64,000 bases of DNA from Aquisalimonas lutea. Lineage in GTDB: Bacteria > Pseudomonadota > Gammaproteobacteria > Nitrococcales > Aquisalimonadaceae. A program made the translations under genes and the position numbers. The notes beneath the pieces were generated by a model. The model ran no database searches, was not told the DNA's origin, and was given only the letters and a program-made list of their open reading frames with translations. The stretch spans positions 25,169 to 89,168 of the forward strand of contig NZ_JAUFPK010000007.1 in the NCBI RefSeq assembly GCF_030409225.1. Direction: 5' to 3'. Position 1 is the stretch's first letter. Each line of letters opens with the position of its first letter. This document shows positions 8,480 through 15,998 of this stretch, one piece after another.

Positions 8480-9321
8480 GCGTCGTTCTCCTGGGGGGCG
8501 TCAGGCCCGCGGGGGCCTTCGAAAGCCTCGCGCTCGAGAAGCGCGATGCGCCCGCCGTACGCCCGCTTCAGGTGCTCACCGGTATACACGTCGGCGACGC
8601 GCCCCTGCGCCACCACGCGCACATTGAGAATCGCCAGCCAGTCGAAGTAGTCGCGCACCGTCTGCAGGTCGTGATGGACCACGATCACCGTCTTGCCCGC
8701 ATCGCGAAGCTCCTTCAGCAGGCCGACGATGACGCGCTCGGTGGTGGCATCCACGCCGGCCATGGGCTCATCCAGGAAGTACACGTCGGCTTCCTGGATC
8801 AGGGCCCGGGCAAGGAACACCCTCTGCTGCTGCCCGCCGGAGAGCTGGCTGATCTGGCGTCCGGCCAGGTGCTCCATCTGTACGGTCTCCAGGGCGCGCC
8901 GGGCGCGCTCGCGCTCCCGGGCGCCGGGCCAGCGCAGCCAGCCCAGGTGGCCGTAGCGCCCCATCATGACGACGTCGAGCACGGTGGTCGGGAAATCCCA
9001 GTCCACGCTGGAGCGCTGGGGCACGTAGCCGATGCGGCGCCGCTGCGCGCGCGGCGACCGGCCGTGGATGCAGACGTGACCGGCGGTCGGTCGCGCGAGA
9101 CCGAGAACCGCCTTGAGGAGCGTGCTCTTGCCGGCACCGTTCGGCCCGATGATCGCGGCCATGACCCCGGGCGGCACGTTCAGGTCAATATCCCAGAGGA
9201 CGGGCTTGCCCTCGTAGGCGACGGTCAGGTCCTCGACGTGCAGTGCCAGGTCGGGCTCGTGGAGCCCGTGGTATGACGCGCTGTCGGCGGCACGTTTGCG
9301 CAGCGTGCTGAACAGTGCCAT
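8476..9321 (-). CDS. Metal ABC transporter ATP-binding protein (Mn/Zn family)
   Basis: 281 residues, with Walker A GPNGAGKST, the Q-loop in GYVPQRSSVDWDFP (a pattern typical of Mn/Zn/Fe importers), signature LSGGQQQR, Walker B VYFLDEPMAGVD and the switch His in VVHHDL. It powers the two ABC-3 permeases encoded next. Its ATG at 9321 shares one base with the stop of the binding-protein gene (TGATG). A GTG three bases earlier would also be in frame. It overlaps the next gene by 4 bases. An N-terminal extension of about 30 residues precedes the first strand of the ATPase fold. Confidence 0.92.
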   Translation of the reverse strand: MALFSTLRKRAADSASYHGLHEPDLALHVEDLTVAYEGKPVLWDIDLNVPPGVMAAIIGPNGAGKSTLLKAVLGLARPTAGHVCIHGRSPRAQRRRIGYVPQRSSVDWDFPTTVLDVVMMGRYGHLGWLRWPGARERERARRALETVQMEHLAGRQISQLSGGQQQRVFLARALIQEADVYFLDEPMAGVDATTERVIVGLLKELRDAGKTVIVVHHDLQTVRDYFDWLAILNVRVVAQGRVADVYTGEHLKRAYGGRIALLEREAFEGPRGPDAPQENDA

Positions 9322-10319
9322 CACTCGCCCCCGTTCTCTCCGGTGTCCCAGCGCTGCGCCCAGCCGGAGAGGGCGTCGGGCCAGGGGGCCGGTTCGCCGC
9401 CCAGCGCCTCGACAATCGTGATGGTGTTGGAGCGGAGCATGCCGATGTAGGTGCCTTCGGCCGTGCCGGGTTCGCCCATGGCGTCGGAGAACAGCTCACC
9501 GCCGATGGCTACCTCGTGGCCGCGATCGGCCGCCCCGTCGACCACGGCCTCGATGGTCCGCGGGTTGATGGTGCTCTCGATGAACACGGCGGGCACGCCC
9601 CGCTCGACCACCGTGGCGACCATTCTGCGGATGTCGGCGATGCCGGCCTCGCTCTCCGTGCTGATGCCCTGAATGCCCTCGACCTCGATGCCGTACGCCC
9701 GCCCGTAGTAGGCGAAGGCATCGTGCGCCGTGACCAGGACGCGCTGGCGCTCGGGGATGGTGGCAATGCTCTCGCCGATCCAGGCGTCCAGCGCCGCGAG
9801 CTGCTCGCGGTAGTCCGAGGCCCGCTGCTGCATTGCATCGGCGCAATCCGGCGCGATCTCCGCGAGCGCCTCCGCGAGCGTCGGCGCGATCCGGCTCCAG
9901 AGCCCGACGTCCATCCACAGATGGGGGTCGATGCCGTAGATGTCCTGCACCGTGATCAGCTCGGCCGTGTCGATGGACGACGGTGCAACGGCCACCGTAG
10001 GCTTGCGCTCACCGAACTTGCCCAGCACCTCGCCGAGCTGGCCCTCCAGCGAGTAGCCCGCATAGAAAATGGTATCGGCCTGCTCGAAGGCGCGTACGTC
10101 GCTGGCCTTCGCCTGGTAGAGGTGCGGGTCGACCCCGGGGCCCATGAGGGTGTCGACGCGGACACAGTCACCGGCGACATTCGCGGCGACGTCGCCGATC
10201 ATCGCGATCGTCGCCACGGCCCGGGGCGACTGCGTATCGGCGCTCGCGGCGCTCGTGCAGAGCAGGAGTGCCGCCAGGCCGGCGAAAGCCCGGGCGAGTC
10301 GGTTCGGTGCTGCGGTCAT
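9321..10319 (-). CDS. Manganese-type ABC transporter substrate-binding protein (cluster A-I)
   Basis: 332 residues with a signal peptide ending near SAASA/DTQ. It is the periplasmic receptor of the importer encoded downstream. Visible ligand candidates are H66 (GVDPHLYQ), H133 (GIDPHLWMD), an acidic pair in ISTESE (E222/E224) and D279 (ELFSDAMGE). The His-His-Glu-Asp set is that of Mn/Fe receptors such as PsaA, whereas Zn receptors use a third His. The His-rich loop of ZnuA is absent. With MntR encoded at the other end of the operon, manganese is the best guess; Fe(II) is not excluded. First gene of the operon. Confidence 0.9.
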   Translation of the reverse strand: MTAAPNRLARAFAGLAALLLCTSAASADTQSPRAVATIAMIGDVAANVAGDCVRVDTLMGPGVDPHLYQAKASDVRAFEQADTIFYAGYSLEGQLGEVLGKFGERKPTVAVAPSSIDTAELITVQDIYGIDPHLWMDVGLWSRIAPTLAEALAEIAPDCADAMQQRASDYREQLAALDAWIGESIATIPERQRVLVTAHDAFAYYGRAYGIEVEGIQGISTESEAGIADIRRMVATVVERGVPAVFIESTINPRTIEAVVDGAADRGHEVAIGGELFSDAMGEPGTAEGTYIGMLRSNTITIVEALGGEPAPWPDALSGWAQRWDTGENGGE

Positions 10320-10456
10320 TGCGACGGCTCCTCGGTTACGGTGTAAGGGTAGCCGAGACCAACCGGGAAAGCCCCTGCGGCGGCGGGATCCGGGCAGCTC
10401 CGGGCGGCCCGGTACGCCCCGTGCGCACGCCCGGTCCGGGAGATGCGCCGCCGAGG

Positions 10457-10492
10457 TTAGCCTCTGCTAATTTTCATTTTAGCCAAAGCTAA
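10457..10492 (-). promoter_or_regulatory. Two tandem MntR-like operators upstream of the metal importer operon
   Basis: TTAGCCTCTGCTAA (10457-10470) and TTAGCCAAAGCTAA (10479-10492) are both TTAGC-N4-GCTAA inverted repeats. Their centres are 22 bases apart, two helical turns, on the same DNA face. The style resembles DtxR/MntR-family operators. They lie about 140 bases upstream of the binding-protein gene, in an AT-rich patch that probably contains the promoter. I did not find the same repeat upstream of mntR. Confidence 0.75.
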
Positions 10493-10601
10493 TCATTCGA
10501 GACAAGACACGATTTGCCCGCAGGCTGCGGTTCGGCCCCCGACCGCGGCCTGCATCGGGTGGGTTGGCTGCCGCCGGGGCGCGGCGACCCCGGGGCGTGG
10601 T

Positions 10602-11864
10602 CTACGGCGACCGGCAGGGCAGGGCCCAGTCGTCGCGGCACGGAAGGGCGCGGACGAGCCGCTGGTGAAACGGGGCAAGGTCGTCCGCGTCCGGCGGGCG
10701 CCAGGTGTCCAGGTCCAGTGCAGCTAGGTCCGCGGCGTAGCCCTCCGCGCCCTCATGCCAGAAGAACACGGCGAGCTGGACCCGGTGGGGCTGCAGGGGC
10801 GGGAGCGTGTTGTAAAAGGCGCCGGGCGGCCCGTCGCGCCCCGGCAGGCGGCGCCGCTCGCCGAGCCAGCCGCGGAACATGTAGAAGGCGTCGTCGGGCG
10901 GCAGGAACGCGAGCGTGTAGTCGACCTGCCGGGCGGGATCCGTGACGTCGTCACCGGAGATCCACGGCGGATCCTCGCCGCGGAGCAGGTACGGGGCGGT
11001 GTCGCCGTCCAGGAAGCGCACCGCCCGGTGCGTGCGGCGCCCCGGCGCGTGCGGGAACAGCGCGTGGGATGCCTCGGCGACATCCACCGCCACCCGCCCG
11101 TCACCATCCAGGGCGATGCGGCCGGGGTGATCCGCCGCCGCGGGCGCGTCCACCAGGACATAGGTCCGCATGTAGTTGTGCTGCTGCATGGTCGCGGCGA
11201 CGGGAATCAGGTCCGCCGGTGCTGCGGTGGCCGGATCGGCGCCGTTACGGGGGACCAGGGTCAGGGTGACCGCGGCATAGTGGTCCAGCTGGTGCCAGTC
11301 GTCCGCGTCGCCCACCCAGTCGAGCAGGGTGCGTTGCCAGCCGGGAATGCCGGTGCCGATGCCGGACCGGCGGAAGACCAGGTGATAGGTGAGGAAAATC
11401 GCCGCCACCGGCTCGGCCGTGCCGGGTAGCCGCAGCGTGTCGCGGTCCACGTGCGCGGGAACGACCGGGGTGCCGCCGTCGGCCTTGCCTTCATGCACGA
11501 ACACGGCCCCGGGGTCGTCCCGGTACGCGTTGAGCCGCTCCCGGTCGACCCTGGAGGAGACGTGCTCGCCGGAGCCGTCGTAGAGGCTGCCTTCGGCGAT
11601 GTAGTCGTCGTAGAAGGAGATGGGGCCGGTCTCCGCGGGCGGCACATGGAAGCGCGGACGGAACGCCTCGAGCCAGCGCCGCTCGCGCGCGCTCGGGGGC
11701 GCATCCGAGGGCGGGCGCGCCTCCAGATAGCGTGCGAAACCGGGGTGCTGCGAGAAGTTCGCCTCGTCCAGCGTGCAGGCGGCGAGCAATGCCGCCGTGG
11801 CCAGGACGGCCGCGAGCCGGCCTCGCGGCGGCGCCCCGTCCGCGTTCAGCCGTTGCCGCGTCAT
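10602..11864 (-). CDS. Lipoprotein of unknown function
   Basis: 420 residues. It begins with a basic segment and a hydrophobic stretch ending in the lipobox LLAAC, so it should be anchored in a membrane, probably the outer one (the +2 residue is T, not D). The mature part is rich in Asp, Arg, Pro and Trp and shows no motif that I can tie to a known enzyme. It looks like a single globular domain with several Trp/His-containing segments (LDWVGDADDWHQLDHYAAVT; AVFFWHEGAEGYAADL). Its 282-base upstream gap is shared with the metal importer promoter, but the two genes run in the same direction. No function is proposed. Confidence 0.75.
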   Translation of the reverse strand: MTRQRLNADGAPPRGRLAAVLATAALLAACTLDEANFSQHPGFARYLEARPPSDAPPSARERRWLEAFRPRFHVPPAETGPISFYDDYIAEGSLYDGSGEHVSSRVDRERLNAYRDDPGAVFVHEGKADGGTPVVPAHVDRDTLRLPGTAEPVAAIFLTYHLVFRRSGIGTGIPGWQRTLLDWVGDADDWHQLDHYAAVTLTLVPRNGADPATAAPADLIPVAATMQQHNYMRTYVLVDAPAAADHPGRIALDGDGRVAVDVAEASHALFPHAPGRRTHRAVRFLDGDTAPYLLRGEDPPWISGDDVTDPARQVDYTLAFLPPDDAFYMFRGWLGERRRLPGRDGPPGAFYNTLPPLQPHRVQLAVFFWHEGAEGYAADLAALDLDTWRPPDADDLAPFHQRLVRALPCRDDWALPCRSP

Positions 11865-11886
11865 GTCCGTGCCCGCGTCCCGGGCC

Positions 11887-12309
11887 TTACGGGCTCCCGT
11901 ACCGGGCGAGGACCTCCGCGCCGGTGAGGCGCTCGGCGTCGCCGGCGAGCTCGTAGTAGTCCGGCTTCTCGTCGATGAAGATCTCGTGGGCGAGTCGCCA
12001 GGGCCCGTCGGTCTCCAGCAGGCCGATCGGTACGGCCAGCAGGCCTCCTTCCCGCAGCCGGTAGTACAGATGCGTGCCGCAGCGGCTGCAGAACGCGCGC
12101 TCGGCCCAGTCGGAGGAGACGTACGTGGTCACGTGCTCCCCTCCGGACAGTTCCATGTCCTCGGCGCAGTGCGCCACGATCAGCGGCCCGCCGCCCCACC
12201 GGCGGCACATGGTGCAGTGGCAGGCGTCCAGGTGCCGGCTGTGGGGCCGTACGCGCATGGTGACGGCGCCGCACAGGCAGCGGCCGTTGATGGTTTCGTT
12301 GTCGGGCAT
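11887..12309 (-). CDS. GFA family protein (glutathione-dependent formaldehyde-activating enzyme-like)
   Basis: 140 residues from the ATG at 12309, chosen because GGAG lies 8 bases upstream; an in-frame start at 12348 would add 13 residues of no known family. The zinc-binding cysteines of the family are present: GRCLCGAV, CHCTMCRRWGG and FCSRCGTHLYY. The prototype, Gfa, was proposed to speed S-hydroxymethylglutathione formation, but most members are uncharacterised. The gene stands alone between the lipoprotein and the TetR gene on the same strand, so context does not narrow the role. Confidence 0.85.
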   Translation of the reverse strand: MPDNETINGRCLCGAVTMRVRPHSRHLDACHCTMCRRWGGGPLIVAHCAEDMELSGGEHVTTYVSSDWAERAFCSRCGTHLYYRLREGGLLAVPIGLLETDGPWRLAHEIFIDEKPDYYELAGDAERLTGAEVLARYGSP

Positions 12310-12382
12310 GCTCCTGACTCCGTTGCTGCTGCCGTTGTCCGAACGCAAGCATAGCTCGACGACGGCGCTTCTCCACCGCGCG

Positions 12383-12976
12383 TCAGCCGAGCGCGTCCCT
12401 TGTCAGGGCCGCAAGCACGATGGTGACAACCGTCTCGAACGCGGCGTCAATGCCGGGTTGCTGCCATTCGCGGCTGTGGGCCGGGTGGTGAAAGCGCATC
12501 GTGGCATCGAACACGCCGCGCGCGGCGGCGTCGGGGTCGCTCACGCGGAAGCGTCCCTCGCTGACACCGTCCCGGAGGATGCGGGCGATCTGCCCGATCA
12601 GCTCGTCCACATGCGCATCCACCACGCCCCGCGCCCGCTCGGCCAGCGCGTGGTAGGTGGCGAACAGCTCCGGGTCGTCGAGCACCTTGCGGCGCTTCGC
12701 GGCGGCGAGCGACTCAAGCCATCGCCGGAGCCGCTCGTCCGCCGGGCCCGGCTCGCCGGCGATGGCGGCGAGCGGCGACGCCACCCGTGCCAGCCAGCGC
12801 TCGGCCACGGCGTCCTGCAGCGCCGCCTTGGTCGGGAAGTGCCGGTAGATGCTGCCGTGGCTGACGTCGAGGGCGCGGGCGACGTCCACCACGGTGGTCT
12901 TGCCGATGCCGTGGCGGCGGAGCATGTTTTCGGCCGCGTCGAGGATGCGGTCCGGGGTCAGGGCGTCGTCGTTCAA
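12383..12976 (-). CDS. TetR family transcriptional regulator
   Basis: 197 residues. The N-terminal helix-turn-helix is clear (GIGKTTVVDVARALDVSHGS, then IYRHFPTKAALQDAV); the rest is an all-helical ligand and dimer domain. The start overlaps the stop of the aldo/keto reductase gene by 4 bases, so the two are co-translated. The divergent promoter upstream of that reductase holds a perfect 6-3-6 palindrome (14053-14067), the likely operator. It would thus repress the reductase, itself and the divergent tautomerase, and be released by an unknown, perhaps carbonyl, compound. Confidence 0.92.
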   Translation of the reverse strand: MNDDALTPDRILDAAENMLRRHGIGKTTVVDVARALDVSHGSIYRHFPTKAALQDAVAERWLARVASPLAAIAGEPGPADERLRRWLESLAAAKRRKVLDDPELFATYHALAERARGVVDAHVDELIGQIARILRDGVSEGRFRVSDPDAAARGVFDATMRFHHPAHSREWQQPGIDAAFETVVTIVLAALTRDALG

Positions 12977-13992
12977 CGGCTGTGCGTGTCTCCAGTTCGC
13001 TCGCTGTCGAGCAGGGCCATCTGCGCGGCATCATAGCGCTCGCCGGCGACGGCGTTCTTCGGGATGGCCGCCTCGATGCGCGCAAGATCATCGGTGGTCA
13101 ACGCCACGTCCAGCGCGCCCAGGGACTCCTGCAGCCGCTGCCGGCTGCGGGCGCCGACCAGCGGAATGATATCGCTTCCCTGGGCGAGGACCCAGGCGAT
13201 CGCCATCTGCGCGGTGGTCACGTTCTTCTCCCCGGCGATGGTGTGCAGAGCCTGCACCAATGCCAGGTTGCTGTCGAGGTTGTCGCCGCGGAAGCGGGGC
13301 AGGCGACTGCGGAAATCCCCCTCCTTGAGGGAGTCCGGCCCCGACCAGTGGCCGGACAGCAGCCCCCGGGAGAGGACGCCGTAGGCGCTCACCGAGATGC
13401 CGAGCTCCCGGCAGGCGGGGAGGATCGCCTCCTCGATGTTCCGGGTCAGCAGCGAGTACTCGATCTGCAGCCAGGCGACGGGGTGCTCGGCATGGGCTCG
13501 CCGGAGGGTGTCGGCTCCGGCCTCCGACAGCCCGATGAAGCGCACATGACCGGCGTCCTTCATGTCGCGGATGGCGCCGACGGTCTCCTCGATGGCGACG
13601 TTCGGGTCCACGCGCGCGGGTTGGTAGAGGTCGACATAGTCGGTGCCCAGCCGGGTCAGCGTGTGGGCGAGGCTGTTCTTCACCGCCGCCGGGCTGCAGT
13701 CGAGGCCGATGAAGTTGCCGGCCGGGTCCCGCCGGGGACCGAACTTCACGGCAATGAAGACGTCCTCGCGGCGGTGGTGCCGGAGCGCCTCCCGGATGAG
13801 AAGCTCGTTGTGGCCCATGCCGTACAAGTCCCCCGTATCAAGAAGCGTAATGCCGCGGTCGATCGCCTCGTGCACGGTGGCCAGGCTCTCCTGCCGCTCG
13901 GCCGGGCCGTAGAGATCCGACATCCCCATGCAGCCGAGCCCGAGCGCGGACGTGGTGACGCCCGTCGTACCGATCGTGCGTTGCATCATCAT
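12973..13992 (-). CDS. Aldo/keto reductase
   Basis: 339 residues, an NADPH-dependent (beta/alpha)8 barrel. The start at 13992 (first of three consecutive Met codons) has GGAGG five bases upstream. Family landmarks: LGLGCMGMSDLYG, the catalytic Asp and Tyr in LLDTGDLYGMG, the Lys in VAVKFGP-like IAVKFG, and the C-terminal cofactor loop PLVGARSRQRLQESLG. The usual catalytic His segment (LYYQHRVDP in many relatives) reads LYQPARVDP, so that His is missing. Some relatives share this; the substrate range may differ. It is co-transcribed with the TetR gene and diverges from a tautomerase gene. Confidence 0.92.
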   Translation of the reverse strand: MMMQRTIGTTGVTTSALGLGCMGMSDLYGPAERQESLATVHEAIDRGITLLDTGDLYGMGHNELLIREALRHHRREDVFIAVKFGPRRDPAGNFIGLDCSPAAVKNSLAHTLTRLGTDYVDLYQPARVDPNVAIEETVGAIRDMKDAGHVRFIGLSEAGADTLRRAHAEHPVAWLQIEYSLLTRNIEEAILPACRELGISVSAYGVLSRGLLSGHWSGPDSLKEGDFRSRLPRFRGDNLDSNLALVQALHTIAGEKNVTTAQMAIAWVLAQGSDIIPLVGARSRQRLQESLGALDVALTTDDLARIEAAIPKNAVAGERYDAAQMALLDSERTGDTHSR

Positions 13993-14052
13993 GGTTGCCT
14001 CCGTACTGCTCGTGTGTTGACAGGGGGTCATCATGGATGATCAAGTGACAAA

Positions 14053-14067
14053 TGACAATACTTGTCA
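14053..14067. promoter_or_regulatory. Perfect palindrome, likely TetR operator
   Basis: TGACAA-TAC-TTGTCA is a perfect 6-3-6 inverted repeat. A second TGACAAA precedes it at 14046. It lies between the divergent aldo/keto reductase and tautomerase genes, 6 bases before the tautomerase ribosome-binding site, where a bound repressor would block both. Confidence 0.65.
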
Positions 14068-14085
14068 GTCAAAAAGGAGGACGTT

Positions 14086-14283
14086 ATGCCAACCGTTCGC
14101 GTAACCGTGCCGCAGGGTGACCTGACGGAGGACCAGAAGCGGGATGTCGTGGAGAGGCTGACCGAGACCGTGGGCAGCTACTACCAGGAGGAGAAGGAAG
14201 AGGATATCCGCTCCTTCGTCATGGTGCAGATCAACGAAACGGCGCCCGGGGGCTACGCCGTGGGAGGCGAGATCATCGGCTGA
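14086..14283 (+). CDS. 4-oxalocrotonate tautomerase family protein
   Basis: 65 residues. After removal of Met the chain begins with Pro (MPTVRVTVPQG), the catalytic amino-terminal proline of the superfamily. The fold pattern fits: beta strand, helix (EDQKRDVVERLTETVGSYY), second strand with FVMVQINE, and a Gly-rich end (GYAVGGEIIG). AAAGGAGG lies 5 bases before the ATG, so the upstream in-frame ATG at 14062 is rejected. It probably isomerises a small keto/enol acid, substrate unknown. It diverges from the reductase-TetR operon and likely shares the palindromic operator. Confidence 0.9.
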   Translation: MPTVRVTVPQGDLTEDQKRDVVERLTETVGSYYQEEKEEDIRSFVMVQINETAPGGYAVGGEIIG

Positions 14284-14293
14284 TCCGCGAGTG

Positions 14294-14320
14294 GCGGGCC
14301 CGCCGGCGTGGCGGGCCCGC
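14294..14320 (+). terminator. GC-rich hairpin after the tautomerase gene
   Basis: GCGGGCCCGCC (14294-14304) and GGCGGGCCCGC (14310-14320) form a perfect 11-base-pair stem with a 5-base loop. No T-tract follows. Confidence 0.55.
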
Positions 14321-14435
14321 TCGCGTCGCTCCGCGGTCCGGTCGATGCCCGGTTTTCAGCCGCCCGTTCCGGCGTGACGATCCCCCGGAAGGTTCGTGTA
14401 GACTTGATCCCATGGCGCAAGCGGCGGAGCGACCC

Positions 14436-15422
14436 ATGCAGACCCGGCTCACCGACCGTTACGACATCCGGTTTCCCATCGTCAGTGCCCCCATGGCGCT
14501 GGTCGCCGGCGGGCGCCTGGCGGCCGCCGTCACCGATGCCGGGGGCCTGGGCCTGGTCGGCGGCGGCTACGCCGGCACCGCCAGCGGCGAGCCGGAGCTG
14601 GCGGCGGAACTGGAGCAGGTCCGGGGCCGGCCCTTCGGGGTCGGGTTCATTACCTGGGCACTGGAAAAGGCCCCGCAGCGGCTGGACGAGGCGCTGGCCC
14701 ACGGGCCCGCCTGCGTGTTCCTGTCCTTCGGCGATCCGCGCCCGTTCGCCGGGCGCATCCATGACGCGGGGGCCCGCCTGATCTGCCAGGTGCAGTCGCT
14801 ACGCCACGTCCACGAGGCCATCGATGCCGGAGCGGACGGCATCGTCGCACAGGGCACCGAGGCGGGCGGCCACGGCGCCGGCCGCTCGACGCTGCCGTTC
14901 GTGCCGGAGGTCGCCGACCTCCTGCGCCAGCGTGCCCCGGAGACCCTGCTGCTGGCCGCCGGCGGCATCGCCGACGGCCGCGGGCTGGCGGCCGCGCTCA
15001 TGCTGGGCGCCGACGGCGCTGTCGTCGGGACCCGGTTCTGGGCCTGCCAGGAGGCCCTGACGCCGTCCGCTGCCGTGGAGCGGGCGGTGGTATCCACCGG
15101 CGACCAGACCGTCCGCACCCGCGCCATCGACGCCCTGCGCGGGGTGCCGTGGCCCGGGGAGTTCTCCTTCCGGGTCGTGGAGAACGCCCTGACCCGCGAG
15201 TGGGCGCATCGCGAGAGCGACGCGGCGGCCCGCTATGGCAGTCTTGCCCAGGCCTACGACGAGGCCCGTGCCCGCGGCGACATGGACACGGTGGCCACCG
15301 TCGCCGGCGAGGTCGTGGGGCTCATCCAGGGGCGGCCGCCCGCTGCAGCGATCATCGACGACATGGTCAATGGCGCCCGGGAGCGTCTCCAGCGGGGGTG
15401 CGCTCTCGATTTTCGCACCTGA
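14436..15422 (+). CDS. Nitronate monooxygenase-like FMN oxidoreductase (NPD family)
   Basis: 328 residues. A TIM barrel of the 2-nitropropane dioxygenase/enoyl reductase II family: IVSAPMALVAGGRLAAAV at the first strand, QGTEAGGHGAG as the FMN-phosphate and catalytic-His loop, LLLAAGGIADGRGLAAAL and GADGAVVGTRFWA at the last strands. It would oxidise alkyl nitronates or a related substrate using FMN; many members have unknown substrates. The start at 14436 has GGAG six bases upstream, whereas the earlier in-frame ATG (14412) has none. The C-terminal ~80 residues form a helical lid. A small HNH gene follows closely. Confidence 0.88.
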   Translation: MQTRLTDRYDIRFPIVSAPMALVAGGRLAAAVTDAGGLGLVGGGYAGTASGEPELAAELEQVRGRPFGVGFITWALEKAPQRLDEALAHGPACVFLSFGDPRPFAGRIHDAGARLICQVQSLRHVHEAIDAGADGIVAQGTEAGGHGAGRSTLPFVPEVADLLRQRAPETLLLAAGGIADGRGLAAALMLGADGAVVGTRFWACQEALTPSAAVERAVVSTGDQTVRTRAIDALRGVPWPGEFSFRVVENALTREWAHRESDAAARYGSLAQAYDEARARGDMDTVATVAGEVVGLIQGRPPAAAIIDDMVNGARERLQRGCALDFRT

Positions 15423-15453
15423 GGGTGTGGTCCGGCACGCCCGGGAGGACGGC

Positions 15454-15816
15454 ATGAAGAAGATCGACACCGACCGGCTCGACCGGATCACCGCCGGGGC
15501 CCGTCGCGCGGCCGAGGAGCGGGACCGGGGCTACCGCGAGCGCGCCCTGAAGCTCTTCCCCTGGGTCTGCGGGCGGTGCGGGCGCGAGTTCACGCGGGCC
15601 AACCTGCGCGAGCTGACCGTCCACCACCGGGATCACGACCACGAGAACAATCCGCCGGACGGCAGCAACTGGGAGCTGCTGTGCCTGTACTGCCACGACA
15701 ACGAGCACCAGCGCGCCCTAGAGGCCCGCCCCGACGACGGTGCCGCCGAGGACAAGAGCACGGGGGCGACCCATACGCCGTTCGCGAACCTCAAGGACCT
15801 GCTCGGCAAGGATTAG
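15454..15816 (+). CDS. yajD: YajD-like HNH nuclease family protein
   Basis: 120 residues, near the ~115 of YajD. The HNH core is seen as CGRCGREF, LTVHHRDHDHENNPPDGSNW and LLCLYCHDNEH, giving two CxxC zinc pairs around the His-His centre. A basic N-terminal helix (RRAAEERDRGYRERALKL) precedes it. GGGAGG lies just upstream of the ATG. YajD is widespread in Gammaproteobacteria; its cellular role is not settled and the nuclease call is by family only. It follows the nitronate-monooxygenase-like gene by 31 bases and may be co-transcribed. Confidence 0.88.
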   Translation: MKKIDTDRLDRITAGARRAAEERDRGYRERALKLFPWVCGRCGREFTRANLRELTVHHRDHDHENNPPDGSNWELLCLYCHDNEHQRALEARPDDGAAEDKSTGATHTPFANLKDLLGKD

Positions 15817-15998
15817 TGTCCTGTAACCCAAGTTCGTTCTGGGCAGGGCCGGCGCGGCGGGCGGCGGTCGCGGTGCGGCCATCCGGGTGTGTGCCGGGGG
15901 TGCGGTGCGCTATCCTGCGAGCCTTTGCTCCGGTGACGGCGGCTGTTTGACGGTGATCGTGCCGACAGCCCGTTTGCGCGCAACTCCGGGAGACCCGC

